A DNA stretch of 64,000 nucleotides from JAHRAW01 sp965212085 (GTDB lineage: Bacteria; Pseudomonadota; Gammaproteobacteria; Arenicellales; Poriferihabitantaceae), in the NCBI GenBank assembly GCA_965212085.1, contig OZ243042.1:2294001-2358000 (forward strand), read 5' to 3'. The notes beneath the pieces were generated by a model, which was not told the DNA's origin, made no database searches, and saw nothing but the letters and a program-made list of their open reading frames with translations. How positions within the stretch are numbered: the stretch's first letter is position 1; every line of letters starts with the position of its first letter. Positions 1 through 9,191 of this stretch are shown in pieces. A program made the translations under genes and the position numbers.

Positions 1-764
1 ACACCAGTATCGGGATCTTTTTCCGCACGGTGACCAATAATGGGCTTGTCGTGAGCATTCGAAAGAGCATAGGCGGGGAAGTCGCGGAACAGATTTTCTC
101 CTGTTATGCCGAGCTTTTCTAGTTCTCTTAAGATAGGGTCTTTATGTTTTGTGTTTATTATTACTTCCTTACAAGTATTCTTTTCTATCTTTTGCTTTCC
201 AAACATAAATACTGACTGTTGAGCTATGATTCGCTCATTCATATCTCTCGGTCTCCATATATGTAGTTTATCAGTGTCTAAAAATTCTCCGATCTTCGTT
301 GTTTGTATTTCGTCGTAGTCTGGTTTAACAAATTTTTCTTCCTCATCGATACAGATCGCAACGACCTTTCCTGCGGCCTTGTTCAGTTCACTGCAAGCAA
401 ACCATAAAGCAGCAAGAGGATTGATGGTGAAATCAATAAGACATGTAGCGGCACCTGAATGTTGGAGTTTCGCCAGCAGTTCCATATCAGAGAGTTTCTG
501 CCTATCCTGAAACCCGAAGCCACGATCCCGAGTCCTGATCAGCAAATCTGTAATGTACTCTCGGAATGCTTTTGAAGTGACATTTGTCGACTTTTTACCC
601 CTATAATCCCTCAGTCTGCGAAGTGCTGACGGTTGCACTTCCCATTGCGCATCCGCCTGTCCCCTGTATAGGAGTGTCTTCCCCTTCAATTCGTTTATCC
701 ACTGGCTAAAGTCATCCTCTATGCTCGCCACCGTCCTTGGTGATGTTTGTTTTCTAGCACTCAT
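1..764 (-). CDS. FRG-domain protein (C-terminus cut off by window edge)
   Basis: The frame is open from an ATG at 762-764 to the left edge of the window, giving about 254 residues. GAGG lies about 8 bases before the ATG. Residues 31-36 read LLYRGQ and residues 101-123 carry a QHSGAATCLID...NPLAALWFA block; this pair is the signature of the FRG domain family, whose biochemical activity is not settled and which is common in accessory islands. The gene is visibly richer in A and T than the housekeeping genes to its right and uses AGA, ATA and TTA codons freely, which suggests transfer. No catalytic site can be assigned. The call of the family is solid; the function is unknown. Confidence 0.8.
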   Translation of the reverse strand, partial: MSARKQTSPRTVASIEDDFSQWINELKGKTLLYRGQADAQWEVQPSALRRLRDYRGKKSTNVTSKAFREYITDLLIRTRDRGFGFQDRQKLSDMELLAKLQHSGAATCLIDFTINPLAALWFACSELNKAAGKVVAICIDEEEKFVKPDYDEIQTTKIGEFLDTDKLHIWRPRDMNERIIAQQSVFMFGKQKIEKNTCKEVIINTKHKDPILRELEKLGITGENLFRDFPAYALSNAHDKPIIGHRAEKDPDTG

Positions 765-881
765 TATTCAAACCTCATTCCGTAATATGTTTTACCTAAG
801 CCGTAGTTGTAACACTACGGAATTGGATTAAACCTTTCATTAGTGATCGTTAAACAAGACAAGTCTTTGCAGTGCACCGAA

Positions 882-1943
882 TTAAACATCCGCATCCGGG
901 CCGCACCACTTCACTTCTATCCTGCAACTACCTTCCCCGTCCGGGCGGTCTTTGTTGCATTCTCGCAATGCCTCTTTTTGAATTTTTGTCTTTGATCTGG
1001 CACCGTGCGCAATGCCAACGGTGGTTCCGTTATTGTCGTAGTTGGTTGCGATTACCGCGCATTTGTCGGAGCCTGAGAAAGTCGCTTTTACCTCGCAACT
1101 TCCCTCATCGGCGCCGAGTTTGGTATTGCATTGATCCAATGCTTCGTCGCGCGCTTCTTGGCGGCTGCCAAACTCAAAGGCGTAGGCAAATACCGTGCCG
1201 TCCCCCGAATACCCTGCGATGGAGCCAAAATACCCTTCTTCGCGCACGGAACCGCTGATGGATGGTGTACTTGTCGTTCCGCCGCCCGAACCGCCGGTGA
1301 GGGCGGTGTTCATGTATTGCGACGCGTTTTGAGCGATCGATATTTGCTCTTTGGTGTTAGCAATACAGCGCTTCTGCCAAGCAATCGCCCCGCGCCACCC
1401 GTCCCACCAAGTCTTCTCCTCATACTCCTCAATCTCTTCCATCGCATAGGGTAGTCCAGATTCCATTTTTTCAAGGGAAGTTCTTTCCTCGCCGTACCAA
1501 AGAAATCCCTTGTGTGGGTCGGCACCGTAAGAAATCAATAATTTGACTCTCTCAGGATCATCGAAATGTGCAGTAGGAGAATCACCGTAATGTGCTGGAA
1601 GGCCTACGGTCGTTGTAAACTCGTCTTGACATCTCCCTGCAATCATATACAGGAACACGCTTGGGTCTATTTTGTCGGGATTATTCTGTTCACTCTCCAG
1701 ATATTCCCGTAGTTCTTCAACGGGACCGTAATGTACCATGTCTGCTATTTCGCCATTAGTTAGATTCTGCCCTGGTATACTTTCGTCTCTATGAGAAGAA
1801 TAAAATTGAGCGTAGTCTGGACTGAAAGTGTCGTCATCGTCATGGTAGCCGTAAACACTCACACTGGCAAAAGCTAACGTCGCCGCCAGTGCGATTTTTA
1901 TCCACTCGGCAACACCGTCTGACGTTTTGTTTGCCGTTTTCAT
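882..1943 (-). CDS. Secreted ankyrin-like / DUF4189 protein
   Basis: 353 residues. An N-terminal hydrophobic stretch (about residues 17-31) looks like a signal peptide, so export to the periplasm or beyond is likely. Residues about 63-150 contain helix-turn-helix units ending in RVKLLISYGADPHKG, which reads as ankyrin repeat. A Gly/Ser/Thr linker near 217-230 leads to residues about 232-350 with GYFGSIAGYSGDGTVFAYAF, repeated Cys (QCN...GSCEV, ECN...GSCRI) and alternating glycine motifs typical of the DUF4189 domain. The start ATG (1941-1943) is preceded by AAGGGGG, a strong ribosome-binding site. DUF4189 has no established enzymatic role. The combination with ankyrin repeats suggests a protein-protein interaction role, which is inference. 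Confidence 0.7.
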   Translation of the reverse strand: MKTANKTSDGVAEWIKIALAATLAFASVSVYGYHDDDDTFSPDYAQFYSSHRDESIPGQNLTNGEIADMVHYGPVEELREYLESEQNNPDKIDPSVFLYMIAGRCQDEFTTTVGLPAHYGDSPTAHFDDPERVKLLISYGADPHKGFLWYGEERTSLEKMESGLPYAMEEIEEYEEKTWWDGWRGAIAWQKRCIANTKEQISIAQNASQYMNTALTGGSGGGTTSTPSISGSVREEGYFGSIAGYSGDGTVFAYAFEFGSRQEARDEALDQCNTKLGADEGSCEVKATFSGSDKCAVIATNYDNNGTTVGIAHGARSKTKIQKEALRECNKDRPDGEGSCRIEVKWCGPDADV

Positions 1944-2000
1944 CGTTCACCCCCTTCGGGCGTAATCATTGCAATTTTCCGGCACGCAGGCGCCGGGTCG

Positions 2001-2138
2001 TTGCCAAGATCACGTGATAGACAAAGTGAAATTCCTGTCTATTCGCCCCGTGGGGCGTGCGCCCACCCGGGTAAAACTGCTATTGTATTTGACAGGTAAC
2101 CCGGCTTGGCGGGTTGCCCATCACGTAAATCTTGGCAA
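2001..2138. repeat. Imperfect inverted repeat, possible large stem-loop
   Basis: TTGCCAAGATCACGTGAT at 2001-2018 reappears as its reverse complement with one indel at 2120-2138 (ATCACGTAAATCTTGGCAA). Inside, CCTGTC (2034-2039) pairs with GACAGG (2091-2096). The arms are about 100 bases apart. It could fold in RNA or be the remains of an inserted element; there is no gene inside. Confidence 0.6.
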
Positions 2139-2278
2139 GCGGGGTTGTAACAGAGTTTTTCGCCGTTGTCAACAGGTTTGTTATGAGGCCACCACATTCA
2201 GGACAAATCGGGTATTTATCCTGGTATTGGGCGTGTCGGGCGGCGCCATTTCCCGGTCCGGCACGGGTAGCAGGCGTT

Positions 2279-2315
2279 TTACTTGGGGGGGTTACTTGGG
2301 GGGTTACTTGGGGGG
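2279..2315. repeat. G-rich tandem repeat, about 3 copies of a 12-mer
   Basis: Three successive units of TTACTTGGGGGG (the first with one extra G) form a direct repeat. The three G-runs of six or seven could also favour G-quadruplex formation, although a fourth run is missing. It lies downstream of the hsdM operon. Confidence 0.8.
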
Positions 2316-2370
2316 TATGAATGGCGGCGTTTTGCTCATGTCCCTGAATTTTGTTGATGCCCGATCACGT

Positions 2371-2559
2371 TCAAATATCCTTATACATCGCCGGGTCCGG
2401 AGGAATGTGCACGACCTTGCCATCGCGCATGATGACAATTTTAGTGCCCGTCTGATGAGCAATTTTGTGCGCCTGTTTAGCGGCGCGCAGGAGGGCGGGC
2501 ATGACGCCTTGCATATCTGGATCATCCAGGGTGGAGGTGCGCTTGGTTTGTTTTTTCAT
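2371..2559 (-). CDS. Hypothetical 62-residue protein paired with zeta-like kinase
   Basis: 62 residues, not recognised. The protein is basic at its N-terminus (MKKQTKRTSTLDD), has a predicted helix (MPALLRAAKQAHKIAHQTGT) and ends in a short strand-turn-strand KIVIMRDGKVVHIPP. Its ATG overlaps the stop codon of the upstream kinase gene by four bases (ATGA at 2556-2559), so the two are translationally coupled. The position next to a zeta-like phosphotransferase makes an antitoxin or accessory role possible, but classic zeta antitoxins (epsilon) are larger three-helix proteins normally encoded upstream, so that is only a guess. Confidence 0.6.
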   Translation of the reverse strand: MKKQTKRTSTLDDPDMQGVMPALLRAAKQAHKIAHQTGTKIVIMRDGKVVHIPPDPAMYKDI

Positions 2560-3080
2560 GGGTTTTTTCCTTCCTCAATCAGGACTGGAGTGGCATCGCT
2601 GTTATTGATGAGTTGCCAATAGTCTACGCAATGGCGATAGATGTTTTCAAAATTTTTGAATCCGCCGGAGAAGCGGCGCCGGATGACGTCTTCGGGAACA
2701 TCGTGTCCACCTTGCGCCACGCGTGATTTTACCCGGTTAATCGCTTCTTCGGGTGTTGCAAGCGATAAAAAAATCAGTTTGACTTTATAACCGTCGATGC
2801 GCCATTTTTTTATCCGCTTCACGTATCCCCGCCCCGCGAGTGTTGTTTCAAAAGCAAAGTTTGCACCTTTTTTTGCGTGGTTGCTGATTTCTCTCGACAT
2901 CAATCGTCCGGCACGAACGGCGGCGGCTTCCGGTTGAAAAGGGGACAAGCCACCGGCTATGAGGTCGGCGTTGACAAAAACAGGACAGCCGGATTCTTTC
3001 GGCAGGTACTCACGCGCGAATGTTGTTTTACCCGCACCGTTGGGGCCGGCGAGGATGATGATTTTCTTTTCGCCACTCAT
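2556..3080 (-). CDS. Zeta-toxin-like P-loop kinase
   Basis: 174 residues. The N-terminus reads IIILAGPNGAGKTT (residues 7-20), a Walker A P-loop, followed by a FVNADLIAGGLSP segment and ISNHAKKGANFAFETTLAG, which match the zeta-toxin / AAA_33 family layout (P-loop, Asp-containing substrate loop, ETT). Zeta toxins phosphorylate UDP-N-acetylglucosamine; many chromosomal relatives have other, unknown substrates. The gene overlaps hsdM by four bases (3077-3080) and the next 62-codon gene by four bases, forming one three-gene transcription unit. Whether it is toxic is not shown by the sequence. Confidence 0.78.
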   Translation of the reverse strand: MSGEKKIIILAGPNGAGKTTFAREYLPKESGCPVFVNADLIAGGLSPFQPEAAAVRAGRLMSREISNHAKKGANFAFETTLAGRGYVKRIKKWRIDGYKVKLIFLSLATPEEAINRVKSRVAQGGHDVPEDVIRRRFSGGFKNFENIYRHCVDYWQLINNSDATPVLIEEGKNP

Positions 3081-5164
3081 ATCCCCATTTCCTCAAAGTT
3101 CTTGTCAATAGCCGCCGCCAGCGTAGCCGCTTCGGTGTTGAGTTCTTTCAACTCGGTATGAATCCCGCGCAGGGTTTCCTCAAAATCAAAGTTCTCGTCT
3201 TCTTCCTCCGGCGCGACGCCGACATAGCGGCCGGGGGTCAGGCTCCGGTCGTTTATTTCAATCTCTTTGCGGTCAATCAGTTTCACCAGTCCTTCCACGT
3301 CTCGGAGTTCGGCATCGGGGAAACGTTCGGTGAGCCAATTCGCTTGTTGCCAAAAGTAGCGCACCTGCTTGAGTTGTTCCACGGCTTGCTGTCTGGATTC
3401 ATCAGCGGCTTTGCGGGCGCGGGTAACTTTCCTGTCAATCTTGGTGCCGTTGGTCTTGGCGGACCTTTCGCAGATTTCGACAAGGCGCGAAGCGAGTTTG
3501 TAGAGCAGGTCTATCTGCTTTGCCAGGTCATGGCTTGATTCCGCCAACGACGCAAGATCGTCAACGGCTTTCCGCAGTGCGCCGTTGGTGGTTCCCCATT
3601 TTTTATGTGTGGCTTTCTGGCTGGCGATGGCTTTTTTGAAAGCCGCGGCGTCTGCGTGGAAAGTGGGAGTTGCAAAGATTAGTTCTTTGCGCAGCCCGTC
3701 ATCGGCGGTATCTTCAGGTAACGCTTTCAAGAGTGATTCCAGCGCGGAAGTCAGGGAAGATAGTGCGACAGAAAAATTGTGTAATGATTGGTTGGTCTTT
3801 CCATCCGTATCCTCGGTGCTGAAACAATCCGTGCCTGCATCCAGGATATGCCGGCAGTAACCGAAAACGAGGTCGAGATATTTATCGGTCTGGCCGCGAT
3901 AAAGCCAGACGATGGCCAGCAGGTTCTGCTGCTGTTCCGGACTGAAGTCGTAGATCTTGCGCGTAACCTTCCGATAGACGTTGCGCGCATCAATCATCAG
4001 CACCTTGTCGCGATGTTCTTTCGGCTTGGCGCGATTGAGGAACCACAATTCGCAGGGCACGGTGCGGGTGTAGAAGAAGTTGGAGCGAATCGCGATCATG
4101 ACGTCCACGTCGCCGCTCTCCACCAGTTTCTGCCGCACCTGTGCTTCGCCACCCCCGGCGCTGGAGGCCTGGGATGACATGACAAAACCGGCGCGCCCTT
4201 TTTCGTTCAGGTAACTGTAGAAGTAACTGATCCAGACGTAGTTGCCGTTACTGACTTTGTCCTGTTTGTTGACGCCGGGCAGACCGAAAGGCAGGCGCGG
4301 GTCGGTCTTGACCTTGTCCGCGTCAATCTCGTCCACGTTGAACGGGGGATTGGCCATGACGAAATCGGCCTTGCCGCGCAGGTCGTGCGGGTCTTCGTAG
4401 TAGGTATTGGCGCCCTTGATGTCACCCTCAAGGCCATGTACGGCGAGGTTCATCTTGGCAAGGGGAATGGTGGTTTCGATCTTCTCCAGGCCGCGGAACG
4501 TGAGCCGGTCGGTGGGGTTTTGACCGTGCTCCTCAACGATGCGCGCGCTCTGCACGAACATGCCGCCGGAACCGCAGGCCGGATCGAGCACCGTGCCGCC
4601 CGTGGGGTCCAGCACGTGGGCGATCAGCGATACCAGTGAAACGGGGGTGAAGAATTCGCCATTGTCGTGGGCTTTCTGGTCGGCAAACTTGGCCAGAAAA
4701 TATTCGTAGATGCGGCCGAAGACGTCGCCCGATACCTTTTTCAACTCAGCCGGGTTGAGCGTACGCAACAACTGGCCGAGAACGTCGTTGCTCAATTTTT
4801 GGTATTCATTTTTGGGCAAGATGCCGCGCAGATTGTTGTAGTCCCTCTCAATGGATTCCATCGCCGCAATGATAGCCGTGGCGCGGTCCTTGCTATCGGG
4901 CAACGCCACCAAATAATCAAACTGCGCCTTGGGCCGGAGGAATATCGCGCTGCGCCGGGAGAAATCCTCCTTGGTTAACGCCGGGGGCTTGCCGTCACGG
5001 GTGGGCAGGTTCTTTTCAATCTTGCCTTTGAAAGCCAAGTAACGGCTGTACGCATGGCGCAGAAAAACCAAGCCCATCACGGGCAGGAAATACTCGTTGC
5101 TGGCGTAGTTGGAGTTGGCGCGCAGGGTATCTGCGGCCTCCCACAAGCGTTTCTCAATGGTCAT
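3077..5164 (-). CDS. hsdM: Type I restriction-modification DNA methyltransferase subunit M
   Basis: 695 residues, complete. Residues 1-160 match the helical HsdM N-terminal domain. Motif I (VLDPACGSGGMF, about 192-203) binds S-adenosylmethionine and motif IV (NPPF, 272-275) is the catalytic loop of N6-adenine methyltransferases. The C-terminal 250 residues are an extended, mostly helical region ending in SLTPGRYVGVA and a coiled-coil tail, as in the long HsdM subgroup. HsdM needs HsdS for target recognition and HsdR for cleavage; neither is encoded here, because the downstream genes are a zeta-like kinase and a 62-residue protein and the upstream gene is yyaL. It may be an orphan or use distant partners. 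Confidence 0.9.
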   Translation of the reverse strand: MTIEKRLWEAADTLRANSNYASNEYFLPVMGLVFLRHAYSRYLAFKGKIEKNLPTRDGKPPALTKEDFSRRSAIFLRPKAQFDYLVALPDSKDRATAIIAAMESIERDYNNLRGILPKNEYQKLSNDVLGQLLRTLNPAELKKVSGDVFGRIYEYFLAKFADQKAHDNGEFFTPVSLVSLIAHVLDPTGGTVLDPACGSGGMFVQSARIVEEHGQNPTDRLTFRGLEKIETTIPLAKMNLAVHGLEGDIKGANTYYEDPHDLRGKADFVMANPPFNVDEIDADKVKTDPRLPFGLPGVNKQDKVSNGNYVWISYFYSYLNEKGRAGFVMSSQASSAGGGEAQVRQKLVESGDVDVMIAIRSNFFYTRTVPCELWFLNRAKPKEHRDKVLMIDARNVYRKVTRKIYDFSPEQQQNLLAIVWLYRGQTDKYLDLVFGYCRHILDAGTDCFSTEDTDGKTNQSLHNFSVALSSLTSALESLLKALPEDTADDGLRKELIFATPTFHADAAAFKKAIASQKATHKKWGTTNGALRKAVDDLASLAESSHDLAKQIDLLYKLASRLVEICERSAKTNGTKIDRKVTRARKAADESRQQAVEQLKQVRYFWQQANWLTERFPDAELRDVEGLVKLIDRKEIEINDRSLTPGRYVGVAPEEEDENFDFEETLRGIHTELKELNTEAATLAAAIDKNFEEMGI

Positions 5165-5183
5165 AATGTGTTGGGTACCTTAT

Positions 5184-7280
<2,097 letters not shown>

Positions 7281-7321
7281 TGTGCTACATTGCGGGTTGG
7301 TTGCGACAAAAATATCTTGCG

Positions 7322-8113
7322 TTGATTGTACATCCTGATTTCGATCCCGTGGCGGTGTCCATCGGCCCGCTGGCCGTGCATTGGTACGGGCTGATGTACC
7401 TCGCCGGTTTTGCCGCCGGCGGGTTGCTGGGTCGTCATCGTGCCGCCAAAGTTGGCTCAGGCTGGTGTCCCGATGAAGTCCTGGACCTGGTTTTTTACAT
7501 CGCAGTCGGCGTCATCGCCGGTGGCCGTTTGGGTTATGTGTTGTTCTACAACCCGCTCTTCTACCTCGGCCATCCGCTGGACGTTTTCGCCTTGTGGGAC
7601 GGCGGCATGTCCTTCCACGGCGGATTGCTCGGCGTACTGGCGGCGGCGTGGTTGTACGCCCGCAAAACCCGCCGCGATTTTCTCGGGGTCGGCGACTTTC
7701 TCGCGCCCTTGTGCATACCGGGGCTGGGGTTTGGCCGCCTCGGCAACTTCATCAACCAGGAACTGTGGGGCAGGGCCAGCGACCTCCCCTGGGCGATATG
7801 GTTTCACACCGCCCCGGACACGCCGAGGCATCCGTCGCAGTTATACGAGTTCGCCCTGGAAGGCGTGCTTTTATTCCTCATCGTGTGGGTCTATTCATCC
7901 CGCCCCCGCGCCCGTGGCCGGGTGTCCGGGCTGTTCCTGCTGGGCTACGGCGCGTTCCGCTTCTTCGTCGAATTTTTCCGCGAACCCGACGCCCACCTCG
8001 GGCCGGTGGCCCTTGATTGGATGACCATGGGGCAACTTCTGAGTGCGCCGATGATCCTGCTTGGGCTGGTTCTTTTGTTGCGCCGCCGCCCGGTACGCGG
8101 GGCTGGCGAGTAA
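7322..8113 (+). CDS. lgt: Prolipoprotein diacylglyceryl transferase Lgt
   Basis: Inner-membrane enzyme that transfers diacylglyceryl from phosphatidylglycerol to the lipobox cysteine of prolipoproteins. About 263 residues from a TTG at 7322, which gives the family-typical N-terminus IVHPDFDPVAVSIGPLAVHW; the frame is open upstream to a TTG at 7280, but that would add a non-conserved tail. The conserved Lgt blocks are present: HWYGLMYL, GGRLGYVLFYNP, GMSFHGGLLG and GRLGNFINQELWGR, with several hydrophobic membrane segments. Clients encoded nearby include the lipoprotein subtilase at 34.6-37.1 kb. Start choice is uncertain; identity is not. Confidence 0.93.
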   Translation: MIVHPDFDPVAVSIGPLAVHWYGLMYLAGFAAGGLLGRHRAAKVGSGWCPDEVLDLVFYIAVGVIAGGRLGYVLFYNPLFYLGHPLDVFALWDGGMSFHGGLLGVLAAAWLYARKTRRDFLGVGDFLAPLCIPGLGFGRLGNFINQELWGRASDLPWAIWFHTAPDTPRHPSQLYEFALEGVLLFLIVWVYSSRPRARGRVSGLFLLGYGAFRFFVEFFREPDAHLGPVALDWMTMGQLLSAPMILLGLVLLLRRRPVRGAGE

Positions 8114-8157
8114 AATATGCCCTAAATGTGGCAAAAACAGGGTAAAGTCCCGCGAAC

Positions 8158-8186
8158 TGGACACTAAAATGCGTTTTTGCGATAAT
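8158..8186 (+). promoter_or_regulatory. Sigma-70-type promoter for aroQ-accB-accC
   Basis: TGGACA (8158-8163) and GATAAT (8181-8186) are separated by exactly 17 bases; each matches the consensus at five of six positions. The -10 box ends about 31 bases before the aroQ ATG. It lies in the AT-richer gap between lgt and aroQ. Confidence 0.55.
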
Positions 8187-8217
8187 CCCCGAAGTTTCCA
8201 CGGCGAACGACCCACAG

Positions 8218-8688
8218 ATGGCAAAAATTCTGGTACTGCACGGCCCCAACCTCAACCTGCTGGGCACCCGCGAACCCCGGCACTACGGGACCTCAAGCCT
8301 CGACTCCATTGATCAAAAATTGCAGTCGCTGGCGGCGGCCGACCGCCACCAACTGGACTGCCGGCAGAGCAACGCCGAAGATGAACTGATCGGCTGGGTG
8401 CAGCAGTCCGCCGCGGACGGGATTGACTTTATGATCATCAACCCGGCGGCGTTCACCCACACCAGCGTTGCCCTGCGAGACGCGCTGTCGGCGGTGGCCA
8501 TACCCTTCATTGAGATTCATCTTTCCAACGTCCATGCCCGCGAACCGTTTCGGCGGCGCTCGTATTTTTCCGACATCGCGGTCGGCGTGATCGCCGGGCT
8601 GGGGGCGCAGGGCTATGAGTTCGCCTACGGCGCGGCGGCGGCGTATTTGCGGCGGGCGCACGAGAACGAGAACGAGAACCAAAACTGA
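8218..8688 (+). CDS. aroQ: Type II 3-dehydroquinate dehydratase
   Basis: 156 residues; converts 3-dehydroquinate to 3-dehydroshikimate in the shikimate pathway. The family motifs are intact: ILVLHGPNLNLLGTREP with the active-site lid, QSNAEDELIGWVQ, IINPAAFTHTSVALRDAL and PFIEIHLSNVHAREPFRRRSYFS. The last residues are an Asn/Glu run (NENENQN) encoded by a CGAGAA hexamer repeat after the conserved domain. It is the first gene of aroQ-accB-accC, a common gammaproteobacterial order, with a plausible promoter just upstream. Confidence 0.95.
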   Translation: MAKILVLHGPNLNLLGTREPRHYGTSSLDSIDQKLQSLAAADRHQLDCRQSNAEDELIGWVQQSAADGIDFMIINPAAFTHTSVALRDALSAVAIPFIEIHLSNVHAREPFRRRSYFSDIAVGVIAGLGAQGYEFAYGAAAAYLRRAHENENENQN

Positions 8689-8701
8689 CGGAACAAAGAT
8701 T

Positions 8702-9187
8702 ATGGACTTGCGAAAAATTAAAAAACTGATTGAGTTGCTTGAGGAATCGGAACTCGCGGAAATGGAGATCACCGAGGGCGAAAACACCATCCGCCTGAGC
8801 CGCGCGGCGATGCGCCCGCCGGAGACAATGCCGGTGTCCGCGCCCGCGCCCGCGTCGTCTGCGGCGGTGACCGAGACCGCGCCGACTCCCGCCCAATCAT
8901 CGCCGGCCCCGGCTACGGCGGCGGTTGCGGCGGCGGACGAAGTTACCGGGCGGGTGATTAAATCGCCGTTGGTGGGCACGTTCTACAACTCGTCGTCGCC
9001 GGAGGACAAGCCCTACGTCGCGCTCGGCGCGGTGGTCGGCGAGGGCGATACATTGTGCCTCATTGAGGCTATGAAAACCTTCAACCAACTGGAAGCGGAA
9101 ATCGCCGGCACCGTCACCGTGATTCACAAGAACAACGGCGACCCGGTGGAATACGGCGAGCCGTTGTTCGTCATTGAACCGCAATGA
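8702..9187 (+). CDS. accB: Biotin carboxyl carrier protein of acetyl-CoA carboxylase
   Basis: 161 residues from ATG 8702, 14 bases after aroQ. The N-terminus MDLRKIKKLIELLEESELAEMEI is the conserved AccB start, followed by an Ala/Pro-rich flexible linker (about residues 45-80) and the biotinyl domain. The biotin acceptor lysine is in CLIEAMKTFN. It carries biotin between the biotin carboxylase (AccC, next gene) and the carboxyltransferase AccAD in fatty-acid synthesis. A longer frame upstream overlaps aroQ but adds only non-conserved sequence. Confidence 0.95.
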   Translation: MDLRKIKKLIELLEESELAEMEITEGENTIRLSRAAMRPPETMPVSAPAPASSAAVTETAPTPAQSSPAPATAAVAAADEVTGRVIKSPLVGTFYNSSSPEDKPYVALGAVVGEGDTLCLIEAMKTFNQLEAEIAGTVTVIHKNNGDPVEYGEPLFVIEPQ

Positions 9188-9191
9188 CAAA

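Larger units (their letters stand above)
1944..2370. other. 427-bp intergenic region with inverted and tandem repeats
   Basis: No convincing gene lies here. The region holds an imperfect inverted repeat (2001-2018 against 2120-2138) with nested complementary CCTGTC/GACAGG blocks, then a 12-13 bp G-rich tandem repeat (2279-2315). It separates two genes on the same (minus) strand, so it includes the 3' side of the hsdM operon and the upstream region of the DUF4189 gene. Confidence 0.6.

Noticed and set aside
2279..2315. Complete G-quadruplex
   Set aside because: Only three G-runs are close together; a fourth is missing, so only the tandem repeat is reported.
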